A stretch of DNA of 64,000 nt, taken from Novacetimonas pomaceti. Lineage in GTDB: Bacteria > Pseudomonadota > Alphaproteobacteria > Acetobacterales > Acetobacteraceae. Positions within the stretch are counted from its first letter, which is position 1; each line of letters starts with the position of its first letter. Position numbers and translations under genes: made by a program. Location of the stretch: assembly GCF_003207955.1 (NCBI RefSeq), contig NZ_NOXG01000007.1:1-64000 (forward strand). Direction: 5' to 3'. Shown in pieces: positions 25,698-34,669 of the stretch. The notes under the pieces were generated by a model. It was not told the DNA's origin. It worked only from the letters and a program-made list of their open reading frames with translations, and made no database searches.

Positions 25698-25856
25698 ATG
25701 GACATGGGCACGATGGCAATGGCGGTGGCGCTGGTGGCGGGTATCGGGCTGGGCCGGGCATGCGCGCTGCTGTCGCGCGCGCCGGGCCGGCGGCATGCCG
25801 GGTGGATGGCGCGTGAAATGGCGGCGCTGGAACGGCCGCGCCCGCTGGATATCTGA
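25698..25856 (+). CDS. Possible small membrane protein
   Basis: A 52-codon frame beginning MDMGTMAMAVALVAGIGLG with one hydrophobic segment and a basic tail. The ATG at 25704 is an alternative start, with GGGG about 5 nt before it. No homologue is recognised. Confidence 0.35.
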   Translation: MDMGTMAMAVALVAGIGLGRACALLSRAPGRRHAGWMAREMAALERPRPLDI

Positions 25857-26043
25857 TCACGATATCGGGTCATCGGCCCATGGCGTGGGGCAGGGTCATG
25901 ATTCGGGTTGCGCGGGGCCGTATTTTCGGCATCTGATGGGTGGCGCACCATCCCCGCGCGGGAACGGGGTGCCGCGTTCCGTTCCCGTTGCGGGGCGCGT
26001 GGAATAACAGGGCGGCCAACGCCCATGACGGAGTAAAGCGCTG

Positions 26044-26478
26044 ATGTTGCGTTCATCCATCCTGCCCGCGATGGGGCTGGGCTGTGCCATCGCGGTGGCC
26101 GCCATCGCCCCGGCACAGGCCCGCAGCGTGCATGTATCGGGCCAGTTCGCGACCGAACATGGCGCGACCACCACGCCGTCGGGCGGGGTGATGGCGTGGC
26201 TCAATCCCAAGACCAACCTCGTGACCTATACGATCAAGTGGACGGGGCTGAGCGGCAAGGTCACGGCGATCCATTTCCACGGCCCCGCCGCCCCGGGACA
26301 GGAGGCCGACGTGCTGGCCCCGGTGGAGGGGCCGTATGTCTCCCCCCTGCGCGGGTCGGTGCTGCTGTCGTCGGAACAGGCGCACGCCCTGATGGCGGGA
26401 CAGGTCTATGTCAACCTGCATACCGACGCCTATCCCAATGGGGAGGCACGGGCACAGCTTTCGGCGCAGTCACGGTGA
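26044..26478 (+). CDS. Secreted CHRD-domain protein
   Basis: A 144-residue protein with a signal peptide ending at PAQA and a CHRD domain: a beta-rich fold with VTYTIKWTGLSGKVTAIHFHGPAAPGQ and the terminal motif GQVYVNLHTDAYPNGEARAQL. CHRD domains occur in chordin and many secreted bacterial proteins. Their bacterial role is not known. It stands upstream of another small secreted protein in the same direction. Confidence 0.85.
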   Translation: MLRSSILPAMGLGCAIAVAAIAPAQARSVHVSGQFATEHGATTTPSGGVMAWLNPKTNLVTYTIKWTGLSGKVTAIHFHGPAAPGQEADVLAPVEGPYVSPLRGSVLLSSEQAHALMAGQVYVNLHTDAYPNGEARAQLSAQSR

Positions 26479-26663
26479 GGAAACCGCGCGAAACGGATGA
26501 AACCGCAGGCGGAACAATCCGCTTCGCGTTTCGCGGATTACATGTATGATATCGCATATCCGCATGGCCCGGACCGGATTGACCCACTCCCCGTGCGCGT
26601 TTCCAGGCTGGTGGCCCACCAGCTGAAACTGTCGGGCGACACCGCGTGAAGAAGGAGTTTACG

Positions 26664-27146
26664 TTGCGTCTTGCATCTGTTGCCGCCCTTTCGGCCGTCG
26701 CTGTTCTGCCTGCCCTCTTTCCCGTTCATGCCCATGCCGCCGCCCCTGCCACCGATGCCCCCGCGCCCGCCACCGACGCCCTTGGCGAACGCACGGGCGA
26801 AGTCGCCTTCACCCTGTCGGCCGCCGACCTTGGCGCGGGCATGTCATGGGGGAAGGGAACCCTGACATTCCAGGGACATACCTATAATTTCGGCATTCGC
26901 GGCGGTTCCGGCGCGGCCATCGGGTTTTCACATATCCATGCGAAGGGGACCGTCTTCAACCTCTATCGCGCGCAGGATCTGGAGGGCACGTACTGGTCCG
27001 TCCAGGGGGAGGCCACGATAGGCGCGGGCACGGGCGGCGCGGTCATGGAAAACAATAACGGCGTGCGGATCAAGTTCACCTCCCGCAGCACGGGCGCGCG
27101 GCTTGCCTTCTCGGTGGAGCGCCTGACCATTCGCCTGCGTAACTAG
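26664..27146 (+). CDS. Secreted protein of unknown function, probable TTG start
   Basis: The mature part of about 135 residues follows a clear signal (ASVAALSAVAVLPALFPVHAHA) and an Ala/Pro/Thr linker. It is glycine-rich and beta-like (GKGTLTFQGHTYNFGIRGGS, then GTVFNLYRAQDLEGTYWSVQ). A frame from GTG 26646 is open, but AAGAAGGAG at 26649-26657 lies exactly 6 nt before TTG 26664, so TTG is the likely start. No family recognised with confidence. Confidence 0.65.
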   Translation: MRLASVAALSAVAVLPALFPVHAHAAAPATDAPAPATDALGERTGEVAFTLSAADLGAGMSWGKGTLTFQGHTYNFGIRGGSGAAIGFSHIHAKGTVFNLYRAQDLEGTYWSVQGEATIGAGTGGAVMENNNGVRIKFTSRSTGARLAFSVERLTIRLRN

Positions 27147-27257
27147 AACCCCCACGTGCCGGAACGGGGGGGCGTTTCCTCCCGGTTCCGGCTGTTTCCG
27201 ACCCGGTGAAATTGGGGGCTTCTTGAACGGGGTGATTTGATAATACCCTGAAATCAT

Positions 27258-27338
27258 AAAAGTTTTTGGGTGTTGCCTTTTTTTAAAAAGGCGACGTCTT
27301 GTGACGCTTTTTGCAAAAAGCTTCACCAAAAACCTTTC
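27258..27338 (+). repeat. Double-hairpin intergenic repeat, copy I
   Basis: AAAGTTTTTGGGTGTTGCC stem, AAAAAGGCGACGTC, GACGCTTTTTGCAAAAAGCTTC and ACCAAAAACCTTT. It lies between convergent genes, oriented with the upstream secreted protein gene. Confidence 0.83.
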
Positions 27339-27371
27339 ATGTCTTTTATCAGCAGCCTTCGGGCAGCCACC

Positions 27372-28973
27372 TCAGAAGGTGACGTTCGTGTGGATTCCGA
27401 AGACCGCTTCGTCGCCAACCCGGCGGGGGGTGGCGTAACGCGGGTCCTGCACGTCGCCCGAGGGATGCCAGACGTACTGGAAATCGGGCTGCAGCACCAG
27501 CCACGGCGTTACCTGTGCCTGGTAGGTCAGTTCCAGATGGTTTTCGCTTCCCTGTTTCAGGGAGTGCGACGCGCGGTCGTAATCGCGCATGCCCGAACTG
27601 GTCCGCCCGATTCCCCAGCCCAGTCCCACCGTATCGTTGTCGCGTCCCCTGAACGGGGCCTTTAGGTTGATGCCCGCGTCGATGGCGAAGCTGATGAGGT
27701 TGCGGTCGCCGCTGTTGCCGGTGGCGCGCGCGAAGACGCCCACCGATTGCGGCGATGTCAGCGACGGCCGCCACAGCATCTGGTCGATGATGCCATAGAT
27801 CAGCCAGTTCCCCCGGTCCCACCGTGGCGTGGTGTCGCCCCCCGCCAGTACCGCGCGTCCCAGCGACTGCCCCTGCGTATTGTAGCGGTAGTCAGGGAAA
27901 TCCCCCGTGTCGTAATACCCCCCAAGCTTGTAGATCCCCGGCAGGCCGGGGTCTTTCGTGGCATGCGCCATGTCGGTGGGCTGCGGGTTGAGCGCGTATT
28001 GCAGTTCGGTGATCAGCAGCGCGCCGGTGCCCATGTTGAAGCGGGTGCCGCTGCCGTCATTGGTGGTCTGGTTTGTCGGGTCGGCCGTATTGCCGCCATC
28101 CTGGATGCCAAAGGAATTGTATCGGTTGCCCGGCGGGTTGTCGTCGGCGGCGGCGAACATGAAGGTAAAGGCATCGGTCGGCCGGTAACGCAGCCGGATC
28201 GCGGGGGAGGCCAGCGGCCATGACGGTCCCCCCGAATACAGGTTGAGCGACGGCCCCATCGGCCAGCCGAAACTGGCGTTGAGGTAAAGCGACCCGTAAT
28301 CGCTGATGAGGAATTCGGTATCGAGGTCCTGTTGCCCGATTTTCACGTCAAGCTTCCCGTTCAGGAAGGACTGCTGGTACCACAGTTCGAACAGGCGGGT
28401 GGAGCGGTCGGCCTCGAACCCGCTGACGGGGTTGTAGTCGTAAAGGTGATCCTGCGAGATCGAACGGCCGCGCGTCTGCAGCGCGCTGACATTGAACAGC
28501 CCGCCCCGCAGCCCGAACAGCTTTTCAAGGTCCACCGTCAGGGTGGGGGCGGTCACCGCGTCATAGGCCGGGCCGGTGCCCGACCCGCTGCCGGCGTCGT
28601 TGATGCTGGGCGCGCCGCCGGTCGCGTTGCCCCACAGCTCCTCCACGTCCTGCAGGCCGAAGGTGATGCCGTGTTTGTACAGCCACGGCCGCAATCCCCC
28701 CATGTCGCCCAGCAGGTTGCCGCTGGTATCCAGCGTGTCGGCGTCCCCTTCCGCCGGGGCGGTGGTCGAATCGTGCACCGTCGCGGGATCGATCTGTGAA
28801 ATCAGGGGGGTGGAATTGCCCAGCCGCGCGCGTCCCTGCGCAACCTGCGTGCGCGGGACCTGCGCATGGGCGGACATGCCCGGCGGCACAAGCACGCAGG
28901 CTGCTGCCAGCATCGTCAGCCGGACGACGCGGGAAACGTCGCCGCGCGGGCAGGGGGGCAGGCGGCGGGTCAT
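27372..28973 (-). CDS. Carbohydrate-selective porin, OprB family (paralogue 2)
   Basis: A 533-residue OprB porin starting MTRRLPPCPRGD with signal VVRLTMLAAACVLVPPGMSAHAQ. Its barrel is nearly the same as that of the gene at 9129-10772: GDMGGLRPWLYKHGITFGLQ near the N-terminus and FGIHTNVTF at the end. Differences cluster in the N-terminal 60 residues and in loops such as the YRYNTQGQSLGRAVLAGG segment. A longer open frame to 30203 is antisense to the LysR gene and is not used. Loops differ more than barrel strands, which may reflect different sugar preference. Confidence 0.88.
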   Translation of the reverse strand: MTRRLPPCPRGDVSRVVRLTMLAAACVLVPPGMSAHAQVPRTQVAQGRARLGNSTPLISQIDPATVHDSTTAPAEGDADTLDTSGNLLGDMGGLRPWLYKHGITFGLQDVEELWGNATGGAPSINDAGSGSGTGPAYDAVTAPTLTVDLEKLFGLRGGLFNVSALQTRGRSISQDHLYDYNPVSGFEADRSTRLFELWYQQSFLNGKLDVKIGQQDLDTEFLISDYGSLYLNASFGWPMGPSLNLYSGGPSWPLASPAIRLRYRPTDAFTFMFAAADDNPPGNRYNSFGIQDGGNTADPTNQTTNDGSGTRFNMGTGALLITELQYALNPQPTDMAHATKDPGLPGIYKLGGYYDTGDFPDYRYNTQGQSLGRAVLAGGDTTPRWDRGNWLIYGIIDQMLWRPSLTSPQSVGVFARATGNSGDRNLISFAIDAGINLKAPFRGRDNDTVGLGWGIGRTSSGMRDYDRASHSLKQGSENHLELTYQAQVTPWLVLQPDFQYVWHPSGDVQDPRYATPRRVGDEAVFGIHTNVTF

Positions 28974-29255
28974 GGGCGCGGTTTCACCTCTGGCGTGCCC
29001 CGATGGCCGTCGCGCAGTTTCCGGCGGCGTCAGGGTCGCCGGAACGTGTCCTGTGATGCGCGGGCAGGGCGGGCAGTGACATGATGGGGCGCACCTATAT
29101 CCCATCGTCGCGACAGGCAACAGTGTGTAATATATGGCACCAGCCATCGCGCCAGCCGATGCTTCCACGATGTATCCCTGATGGTCCGGCGTGACGGGCG
29201 GGCGGGAATGCCATATCATCGCCGCCGGTGTTCCTGACGTGGACGGTGTGGCGAC

Positions 29256-30179
29256 GTGGCGCTGGCTAGACGGTTTCTCCCCTCGATTTCGCTGCTCTGT
29301 TCGTTCGAGGCGGCGGCCCGTCACCAGAATTTCACCACGGCGGCGACCGAACTGCACCTGACGCAAAGCGCCATCAGCCGCCATATCCGCGCGCTGGAGG
29401 CGCAGCTTGGCGCGGAACTGTTCATCCGCGAACGCCAGACCGTGCGCCTGACCATCGCGGGCGAGGTCTATGCCCGTGAAATCCGCGAGGCGCTGAAACA
29501 CATCTCCACCGCGACGCTGGGCTTTCGCGCCAGTCCCAGCGGCGGCACCTTCAACCTTGCGGTGCTGCCGACCTTTGGCGCGCGATGGCTGGCCCCGCGC
29601 GTGCCCGCGTTCCAGCGGCTGCATCCGGACATCACCATCAACCTGTTTACCCGTCCCGTCCCGTTTGAATTCGCGGCGGAAATGCTGGATGCGGCCATTC
29701 ATTACGGCCTTGCCGACTGGCCGGGGGCGGAAATGGAATTCCTGATGCATGAACAGGTCGTCCCGGTGTGCAGCCCCGACATGGCGGGACGTTTCGACTT
29801 TCGCGCCCCGGCGGACCTGCTGCGCGCGCCGCTGCTGCATCTGGTGTCGCGGCCCGATGCGTGGGAACGCTGGTTCCATGCCCATGATGTCGATGCGCGC
29901 CAGATCCATGGCATGCTGTGCGACCAGTTCGCGACCATCACGCAGGCGGCGCGCGCGGGCGCGGGGCTGGCGCTGCTGCCGCGCTTCCTGATCGCGGAGG
30001 AACTGTCGCGCGGCGAACTGGTGGAGGTCGCGCCCCCCGCGCCGCACATGGCGGAGGAAGCCTATTACCTCGTCTGGCCCGTCAACCGCGCACGCTATGC
30101 CCCGCTGGTGGCGTTCCGCGACTGGCTTCGCGGCGAAGCGGCAACCCCCCGGCAGGTCATGGTGTCCAGAGGTCCGTGA
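29256..30179 (+). CDS. LysR-family transcriptional regulator
   Basis: A 307-residue LysR protein of the GcvA-like group: helix-turn-helix in ARHQNFTTAATELHLTQSAI at about residues 22-41, then the periplasmic-binding-like effector domain. The start is GTG. The stop codon lies inside the loop of a hairpin repeat, so the last seven residues (MVSRGP and preceding) are encoded by repeat DNA. The convergent neighbours are the amaB-amaA genes, so a regulatory link is possible but not shown. Confidence 0.87.
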   Translation: MALARRFLPSISLLCSFEAAARHQNFTTAATELHLTQSAISRHIRALEAQLGAELFIRERQTVRLTIAGEVYAREIREALKHISTATLGFRASPSGGTFNLAVLPTFGARWLAPRVPAFQRLHPDITINLFTRPVPFEFAAEMLDAAIHYGLADWPGAEMEFLMHEQVVPVCSPDMAGRFDFRAPADLLRAPLLHLVSRPDAWERWFHAHDVDARQIHGMLCDQFATITQAARAGAGLALLPRFLIAEELSRGELVEVAPPAPHMAEEAYYLVWPVNRARYAPLVAFRDWLRGEAATPRQVMVSRGP

Positions 30180-30186
30180 CCTCTGG
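30153..30186. repeat. Hairpin repeat (module 1) overlapping the LysR stop codon
   Basis: The inverted arms CCAGAGGTC (30166-30174) and GACCTCTGG (30178-30186) are preceded by CAGGTCATGGTGT. The same sequence recurs at 30327-30360 with one base change. A GGGG...CCCC hairpin follows each module. Confidence 0.75.
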
Positions 30187-30326
30187 TGGGGGTTCGGGGG
30201 CAAAGCCCCTGAATGTGTGACGTCATTGCGTGCGTGGGATATCCGGGCGCTGCCCGGACCCGGCAGGGAGCGTGGCTCCCTGCACCCTGATACCTGAAGG
30301 GCAGGCCCGGGAGTTTTTGCTGTCTT

Positions 30327-30360
30327 CAGGTCATGGTGTCCAGAGGTCCGCGACCTCTGG
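30327..30360. repeat. Hairpin repeat (module 2), direct copy of module 1
   Basis: CAGGTCATGGTGT, CCAGAGGTC (30340-30348), GACCTCTGG (30352-30360), followed by a GCAGGG...CCCTGC stem. Between modules lie two more perfect stems (TCCGGGC/GCCCGGA and GCAGGGAG/CTCCCTGC), making a dense terminator region between convergent genes. Confidence 0.75.
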
Positions 30361-30393
30361 CGGGGTGCAGGGCCGGCGCCCCTGCGTATGGCC

Positions 30394-31908
30394 TCAGCCC
30401 ACGTCGAACTTCACGCCCTGCGCCAGCGGCAGGGTGCGGCCGTAATTGATGGTGTTCGTCTGGCGACGCATATAGCCGCGCCATGCGTCGGACCCGGATT
30501 CGCGGCCGCCGCCGGTCTCCTTCTCCCCGCCGAACGCCCCGCCGATTTCCGCGCCGGACGGGCCGATATTGACGTTGGCGATGCCGCAGTCGGACCCGGC
30601 GGCGGACAGGAACTGCTCCACCTCCAGCAGGTTGGTGCCGAAGATGGAGGAGGACAGGCCCTGCGGCACGTCGTTCTGCAGCGCGATGGCCTGGTCAAGG
30701 TCGCTGTATTTCAGCACATACAGGATCGGGGCAAAGGTTTCCTCCACCACCGGGCCGACCTGCGCGGGCATTTCCACCAGCGCGGGACGGACATAGAACG
30801 ACCCCGGGCCGTTGACGTCCACGCGTTCGCCGCCATGGACGGTGCCGCCGGCGGCTTTCGCGGCTTTCAGGCTGTCCTGCATCGCGGTGAACGCGGCCTG
30901 ATCGATCAGCGGACCGACCAGCGCGTCGCCGGTGACGGGGCAGCCGACGGAAATGTTCGCGTACACCTGCTTCAGCTTCCCGATCAGGGCGTCATACACG
31001 CTTTCATGCACGATCAGGCGGCGCAGCGTGGTGCAGCGCTGTCCCGCCGTGCCCATCGCGCCGAACGCCACCGCGCGCAGCGTCAGGTCAAGGTCGGCCG
31101 ACGGCGTGACGATGGAGGCATTGTTGCCGCCGAGTTCAAGGATGGAGCGGCCAAAGCGGCGCGCCACGCGTTCGCCCACGATACGGCCCATGCGGGTCGA
31201 TCCGGTGGCGGAAATGACCGGCAGGCGCCCGTCATCGACCAGCATCTGCCCGATCGCGCCGTCACCGATGACCAGCGCCGACAGCCCGGCCGGCGCGTCC
31301 GCGCCAAAGCGGCGCAGGGCCTCGTCAAACAGGGCGTGGGTGGCAAGCGCGGTCAGCGGGGTCTTTTCCGACGGCTTCCAGATGCACGGATCGCCACACA
31401 CCAGCGCCAGCGCCGCGTTCCACGACCACACGGCGACGGGGAAGTTGAAGGCGGAGATGATGCCGACCACGCCCGCGGGGTGCCACTGTTCGATCAGGCG
31501 GTGGTCGGGGCGTTCGGACTGGATCGTCAGGCCGTAAAGCTGGCGCGACAGGCCGACGGCAAAGTCGCAGATGTCGATCATTTCCTGGACTTCGCCCTGT
31601 CCTTCCGACAGGACCTTGCCCGCCTCGAACGAGACGAGACGGCCCAGCGCCTCCTTGTTCTCACGCAGGACGTTGCCCAGGATGCGCACCAGTTCGCCAC
31701 GCCGGGGGGCGGGTACCCTGCGCCATGCGACAAAGGCGTCGGCGGCGCGGGCGATCACGCCCTCCACTTCCCTGGCGGACACGGTGGGAACGCGCGCGAT
31801 CTCCTCCCCCGTGATGGGGGTGCGCACGATCAGGTCGCCGCCGGTATAGGCCTCACGCGGGACGCCGAGCTTCTGCAAAAGGGCATGTACGTCGGATACG
31901 ATGGTCAT
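30394..31908 (-). CDS. amaB: Aldehyde dehydrogenase, ALDH7/AmaB-like (L-piperideine-6-carboxylate dehydrogenase)
   Basis: The 504-residue enzyme matches the ALDH7 (antiquitin) family: ISAFNFPVAVWSWN, the ELGGNNASIV motif, catalytic cysteine in GTAGQRCTTLRR and the family-specific C-terminal GGEKETGGGRESGSDAWRGY. In Pseudomonas AmaB oxidises the semialdehyde/P6C of lysine catabolism to 2-aminoadipate. The preceding gene encodes an AmaA-like oxidase that makes this aldehyde, which supports the assignment. AGGAAG lies 5 nt before the ATG. Confidence 0.87.
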   Translation of the reverse strand: MTIVSDVHALLQKLGVPREAYTGGDLIVRTPITGEEIARVPTVSAREVEGVIARAADAFVAWRRVPAPRRGELVRILGNVLRENKEALGRLVSFEAGKVLSEGQGEVQEMIDICDFAVGLSRQLYGLTIQSERPDHRLIEQWHPAGVVGIISAFNFPVAVWSWNAALALVCGDPCIWKPSEKTPLTALATHALFDEALRRFGADAPAGLSALVIGDGAIGQMLVDDGRLPVISATGSTRMGRIVGERVARRFGRSILELGGNNASIVTPSADLDLTLRAVAFGAMGTAGQRCTTLRRLIVHESVYDALIGKLKQVYANISVGCPVTGDALVGPLIDQAAFTAMQDSLKAAKAAGGTVHGGERVDVNGPGSFYVRPALVEMPAQVGPVVEETFAPILYVLKYSDLDQAIALQNDVPQGLSSSIFGTNLLEVEQFLSAAGSDCGIANVNIGPSGAEIGGAFGGEKETGGGRESGSDAWRGYMRRQTNTINYGRTLPLAQGVKFDVG

Positions 31909-31950
31909 ATGTCTTCCTGTTTCTTCAGTCCTGTGCGGGATGCGCGGCGG

Positions 31951-33237
31951 CTACAGCCATCCCGTCCCGGCGTGGGCAACGGCCGAGCCCACGGTATAAA
32001 AGGCCTCGCGCGCGGCGCGGGCGCGGGCCGGCTGCGCCGTGCTGCGGGGCAGGGGCATCTGGGCCATGGTCATCTTGCCGCATATCAGTTGCGCCAGCAC
32101 CATGCCAAAGGCCGTCCCCGGTGAAATCCCCCGCCCGTTATAGCCGCTGATGGACACCACGTTGGGCGCCAGCTGATGGAAACGCGGCACCGCGTCGGTG
32201 GTCATGCCGATGCTGCCGTACCATTCGGTTTCAAAGGGTTCGTGCTTCAGCTGCGGGAAAATCCGGCCCAGCGCCCGGCGTCCCCATGCATGGTGGATGG
32301 CCCGCCCCGCGCGGTCAAGGGCGCCGACGCTGCCAAGGACCATGCGGCCCGCCTGGTCCAGCCGGAACGAGGTCAGGATTTCGCGCGTGTCCCATGCGCC
32401 CTGCCGCTGGGGCAGGATCGTCTCCAGCAGCCGGGGGGGCAGGGGACGCGTGGCAAGGTTGAAATACGGAAGGTGGACCAGTTCCGTGCGCAGTTCGGGC
32501 CACATGTTGGTGGTATAGGCATTGGTCGCCACGATGATCCAGCGCGCGCGCACCGACCCGCCGCCGCTGGTGCGCAGGTGCCACCATCCGCCCGCCTGCT
32601 GCGCCCCGGTGACGCGGGTATGGGTGTGGATGCGCGCCCCCGCCCCGATCGCGGCGCGCGCCAGCCCCCGGGCATAGGCCAGCGGCTGTATCGTGCCCGC
32701 GCGTTCATCCAGAAGCGCGCCGGAATAGGCGGTGCTGCCGATATGGCGCGCGGCCTCGGTCGCGTCCATCAGGCGCACCGGCGCGCCAAGCGCCTGCCAC
32801 TGGCGTTCGCGTTCGCGCAGGTTTTCCAGCCCGCCTTTCCCCACGGCGCAGTGCAGGGTGCCGGTTGGCGTGGCCTCGCACGCGATGGCGTGTTTTTCCA
32901 CCAGGTCGAACACCATACGCGGCCCGTTGCCCAGCAGGTCCAGCACGCGCCGGCCCATCGTCGCCCCCATCGTCGCCATCAGGTCCTGCGGCATGACCCA
33001 CAGCCCCGCATTCACCAGCCCGACATTGCGACCCGACCCGCCAAAGCCGATTTCCTCAGCCTCCAGCACCACGACGTCGCGCGATTCCTGCGCAAGGTGC
33101 AGCGCCGCCGACAGCCCGGTATAGCCCGCGCCGATGATGGCGACATCGGTATCCACATGTCCGTACAGAAGCGTCGTCGGTGGCGCGGGTGGCGCGGTCA
33201 GTTCCCAAAGACCGTGACTGCGCGGGTCGTTCTGCAT
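31951..33237 (-). CDS. amaA: FAD-dependent L-pipecolate oxidase-like protein (AmaA)
   Basis: A protein of about 428 residues of the DAO/glycine oxidase fold: FAD-binding VAIIGAGYTGLSAALHLAQ near residue 32, VVVLEAEEIGFGGSGRNVGL, and a C-terminal ISGYNGRGISPGTAFG motif. It resembles Pseudomonas AmaA (L-pipecolate oxidase) and PuuB-type gamma-glutamylputrescine oxidases. Coupling to an ALDH7 gene favours AmaA. The ATG at 33237 has GGGGGA 7 nt before it, so it is preferred over 33243. Together the two genes form the pipecolate branch of lysine degradation. No upstream enzymes are here. Confidence 0.82.
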   Translation of the reverse strand: MQNDPRSHGLWELTAPPAPPTTLLYGHVDTDVAIIGAGYTGLSAALHLAQESRDVVVLEAEEIGFGGSGRNVGLVNAGLWVMPQDLMATMGATMGRRVLDLLGNGPRMVFDLVEKHAIACEATPTGTLHCAVGKGGLENLRERERQWQALGAPVRLMDATEAARHIGSTAYSGALLDERAGTIQPLAYARGLARAAIGAGARIHTHTRVTGAQQAGGWWHLRTSGGGSVRARWIIVATNAYTTNMWPELRTELVHLPYFNLATRPLPPRLLETILPQRQGAWDTREILTSFRLDQAGRMVLGSVGALDRAGRAIHHAWGRRALGRIFPQLKHEPFETEWYGSIGMTTDAVPRFHQLAPNVVSISGYNGRGISPGTAFGMVLAQLICGKMTMAQMPLPRSTAQPARARAAREAFYTVGSAVAHAGTGWL

Positions 33238-33449
33238 GCACATTCCCCCTGTGGCCCGTGATGTTCAGGCCATGAGCCCGGGGGCCGGTTTTCCTGTGGC
33301 CCCGCCGGTTTCATGGCCGCGGCGGGGGGAGGGTATTTTCGATCGGATGCGGCGCAAAACGATATTCGGAACTGTAGTCATTCCAATCCGGAATGACCTG
33401 TCATCGACCGCGCATCGCATCGCGGCCCGTCGGTTGCGGGCGGGGCGCG

Positions 33450-34358
33450 TCATTCGCCCCCGGGCGGCAGCCGTCGCACCGGCGCGCGGCCCAGCGTGTT
33501 GGCAAGGAACACGCCCGCCATCACCACGCCGCCCCCCAGCAGGGTGCGCGGTTCCGGGACCTCGTGCACCAGCACGAACGATTCCACCAGCGTAACAGGC
33601 GGCAGCAGGTACAGCAGCCCCGACGCCCGCGCGACGCCCATTTCGCCCACGACCCATGTCCATGCCGCGTACCCGACAAAGGCCGGCAGGACGCCAAGCT
33701 GCAGGATCCCGAGCTTTCCCATCACCGGCATGTGCGGCACGGTCGCCAGCGCCCGGGGCAGCCACGGCAGCAGGACAATCGCGCCGACGATCAGCACGTA
33801 CGCCGTCGTGTTCATCGCGCCATATGTCTGGATCAGGCGTTTCTGCATCGTGGTGTAAAGCGCGCTTGCCAGTGCCGCGCCAAGGACAAGCGTCGTGCCG
33901 GACCCGAAGGACAGTCCCCCCGGTTCGCCCCCCGCGATGGTGATGACGCCCGCGAAGCTGATGAGCGAGCCTGCCCATCCCCACGGCGTCAGCCGTTCGC
34001 CCATCACCGCCACGGCGATGGCGGCGGCCATCAGGGGCGCGGAACTGATGAGCAGGCTGGCCGCCCCGGCGGAAACGCTGAGCTCGCCGGTATTGAACAG
34101 CGCGTTGTACAGGCTGATGCCGATGCCCCCGCACGCGACAAGGCGCGGGATGTCGGCCATGCGCGGCAGCGGCGCGCGCTTTGCCAGCAGCCACACCACC
34201 GACAGCAGCGCGGCGATGGCGTAACGCACGGCGGCCAGGGGAACCGGCGCGATATCGTGCATGACGATGCGCACGATGGGATAGGCGCTGCCCCATGACA
34301 GCAGGGCCACGCTGGCCCACAGGGCAACCAGTCGGGGATGGCGGAGGCGTGTGGTCAT
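33450..34358 (-). CDS. EamA/DMT-family drug-metabolite transporter
   Basis: About 302 residues with ten hydrophobic helices in two EamA repeats: LVALWASVALLSWGSAYPIV begins the first and a second repeat follows from about residue 160. The first in-frame ATG with a normal lead is 34358 (MTTRLRHP); the frame to 34403 adds 15 atypical residues. The substrate is unknown. Amino acids or metabolites are common for this family. Confidence 0.86.
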   Translation of the reverse strand: MTTRLRHPRLVALWASVALLSWGSAYPIVRIVMHDIAPVPLAAVRYAIAALLSVVWLLAKRAPLPRMADIPRLVACGGIGISLYNALFNTGELSVSAGAASLLISSAPLMAAAIAVAVMGERLTPWGWAGSLISFAGVITIAGGEPGGLSFGSGTTLVLGAALASALYTTMQKRLIQTYGAMNTTAYVLIVGAIVLLPWLPRALATVPHMPVMGKLGILQLGVLPAFVGYAAWTWVVGEMGVARASGLLYLLPPVTLVESFVLVHEVPEPRTLLGGGVVMAGVFLANTLGRAPVRRLPPGGE

Positions 34359-34480
34359 GGCGTACAGGGATATGCCCGCGCCCGCCCGCAGGCAACCGGC
34401 CATCTGCGCCCGCCGCCATGTTTATGCCCGCACGATCGTGATAGCAGGACGGGACCGGCCGGTTCGTCGTGTGGTCGTAA

Positions 34481-34560
34481 AGAAGTTTTTGGTAAAGCTT
34501 TTTGCAAAAAGCTTTGAAAGACGTCACCTTTTTGAAAAAAGGCGACACCCAAAAACTTTT
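34481..34560 (-). repeat. Double-hairpin intergenic repeat, copy J
   Basis: AAGTTTTTGGTAAAGCTTTT, AAAAAGCTTTGAAAGACGTC, ACCTTTTTGAAAAAAGG and CGACACCCAAAAACTTTT. It lies between two leftward genes, oriented with the CMD gene's 3' end. Confidence 0.83.
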
Positions 34561-34586
34561 GTTGTTTTCAAACGGTTTCCTGAAAA

Positions 34587-34630
34587 GGATGCCGCCTTCC
34601 TGAAAAAAGGGCGGCATCCGGAAACTTTCA
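34587..34630 (-). repeat. Half copy of the double-hairpin repeat (copy J2)
   Basis: Only the GC-rich stem and outer arm are present: GGATGCCGCC (34587-34596) pairs perfectly with GGCGGCATCC (34610-34619), followed by GGAAACTTTC. It is immediately next to copy J, 40 nt past the CMD stop. Confidence 0.75.
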
Positions 34631-34669
34631 TCGACAGATTGTCCTGAAACGGTTTTCAGGACGGCGGCA

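Noticed and set aside
28974..30203. A 943-codon frame fusing OprB to an upstream 400-residue segment
   Set aside because: The upstream part is the antisense of the LysR gene and has no ribosome site or domain. The porin has its own start and signal peptide at 28973.
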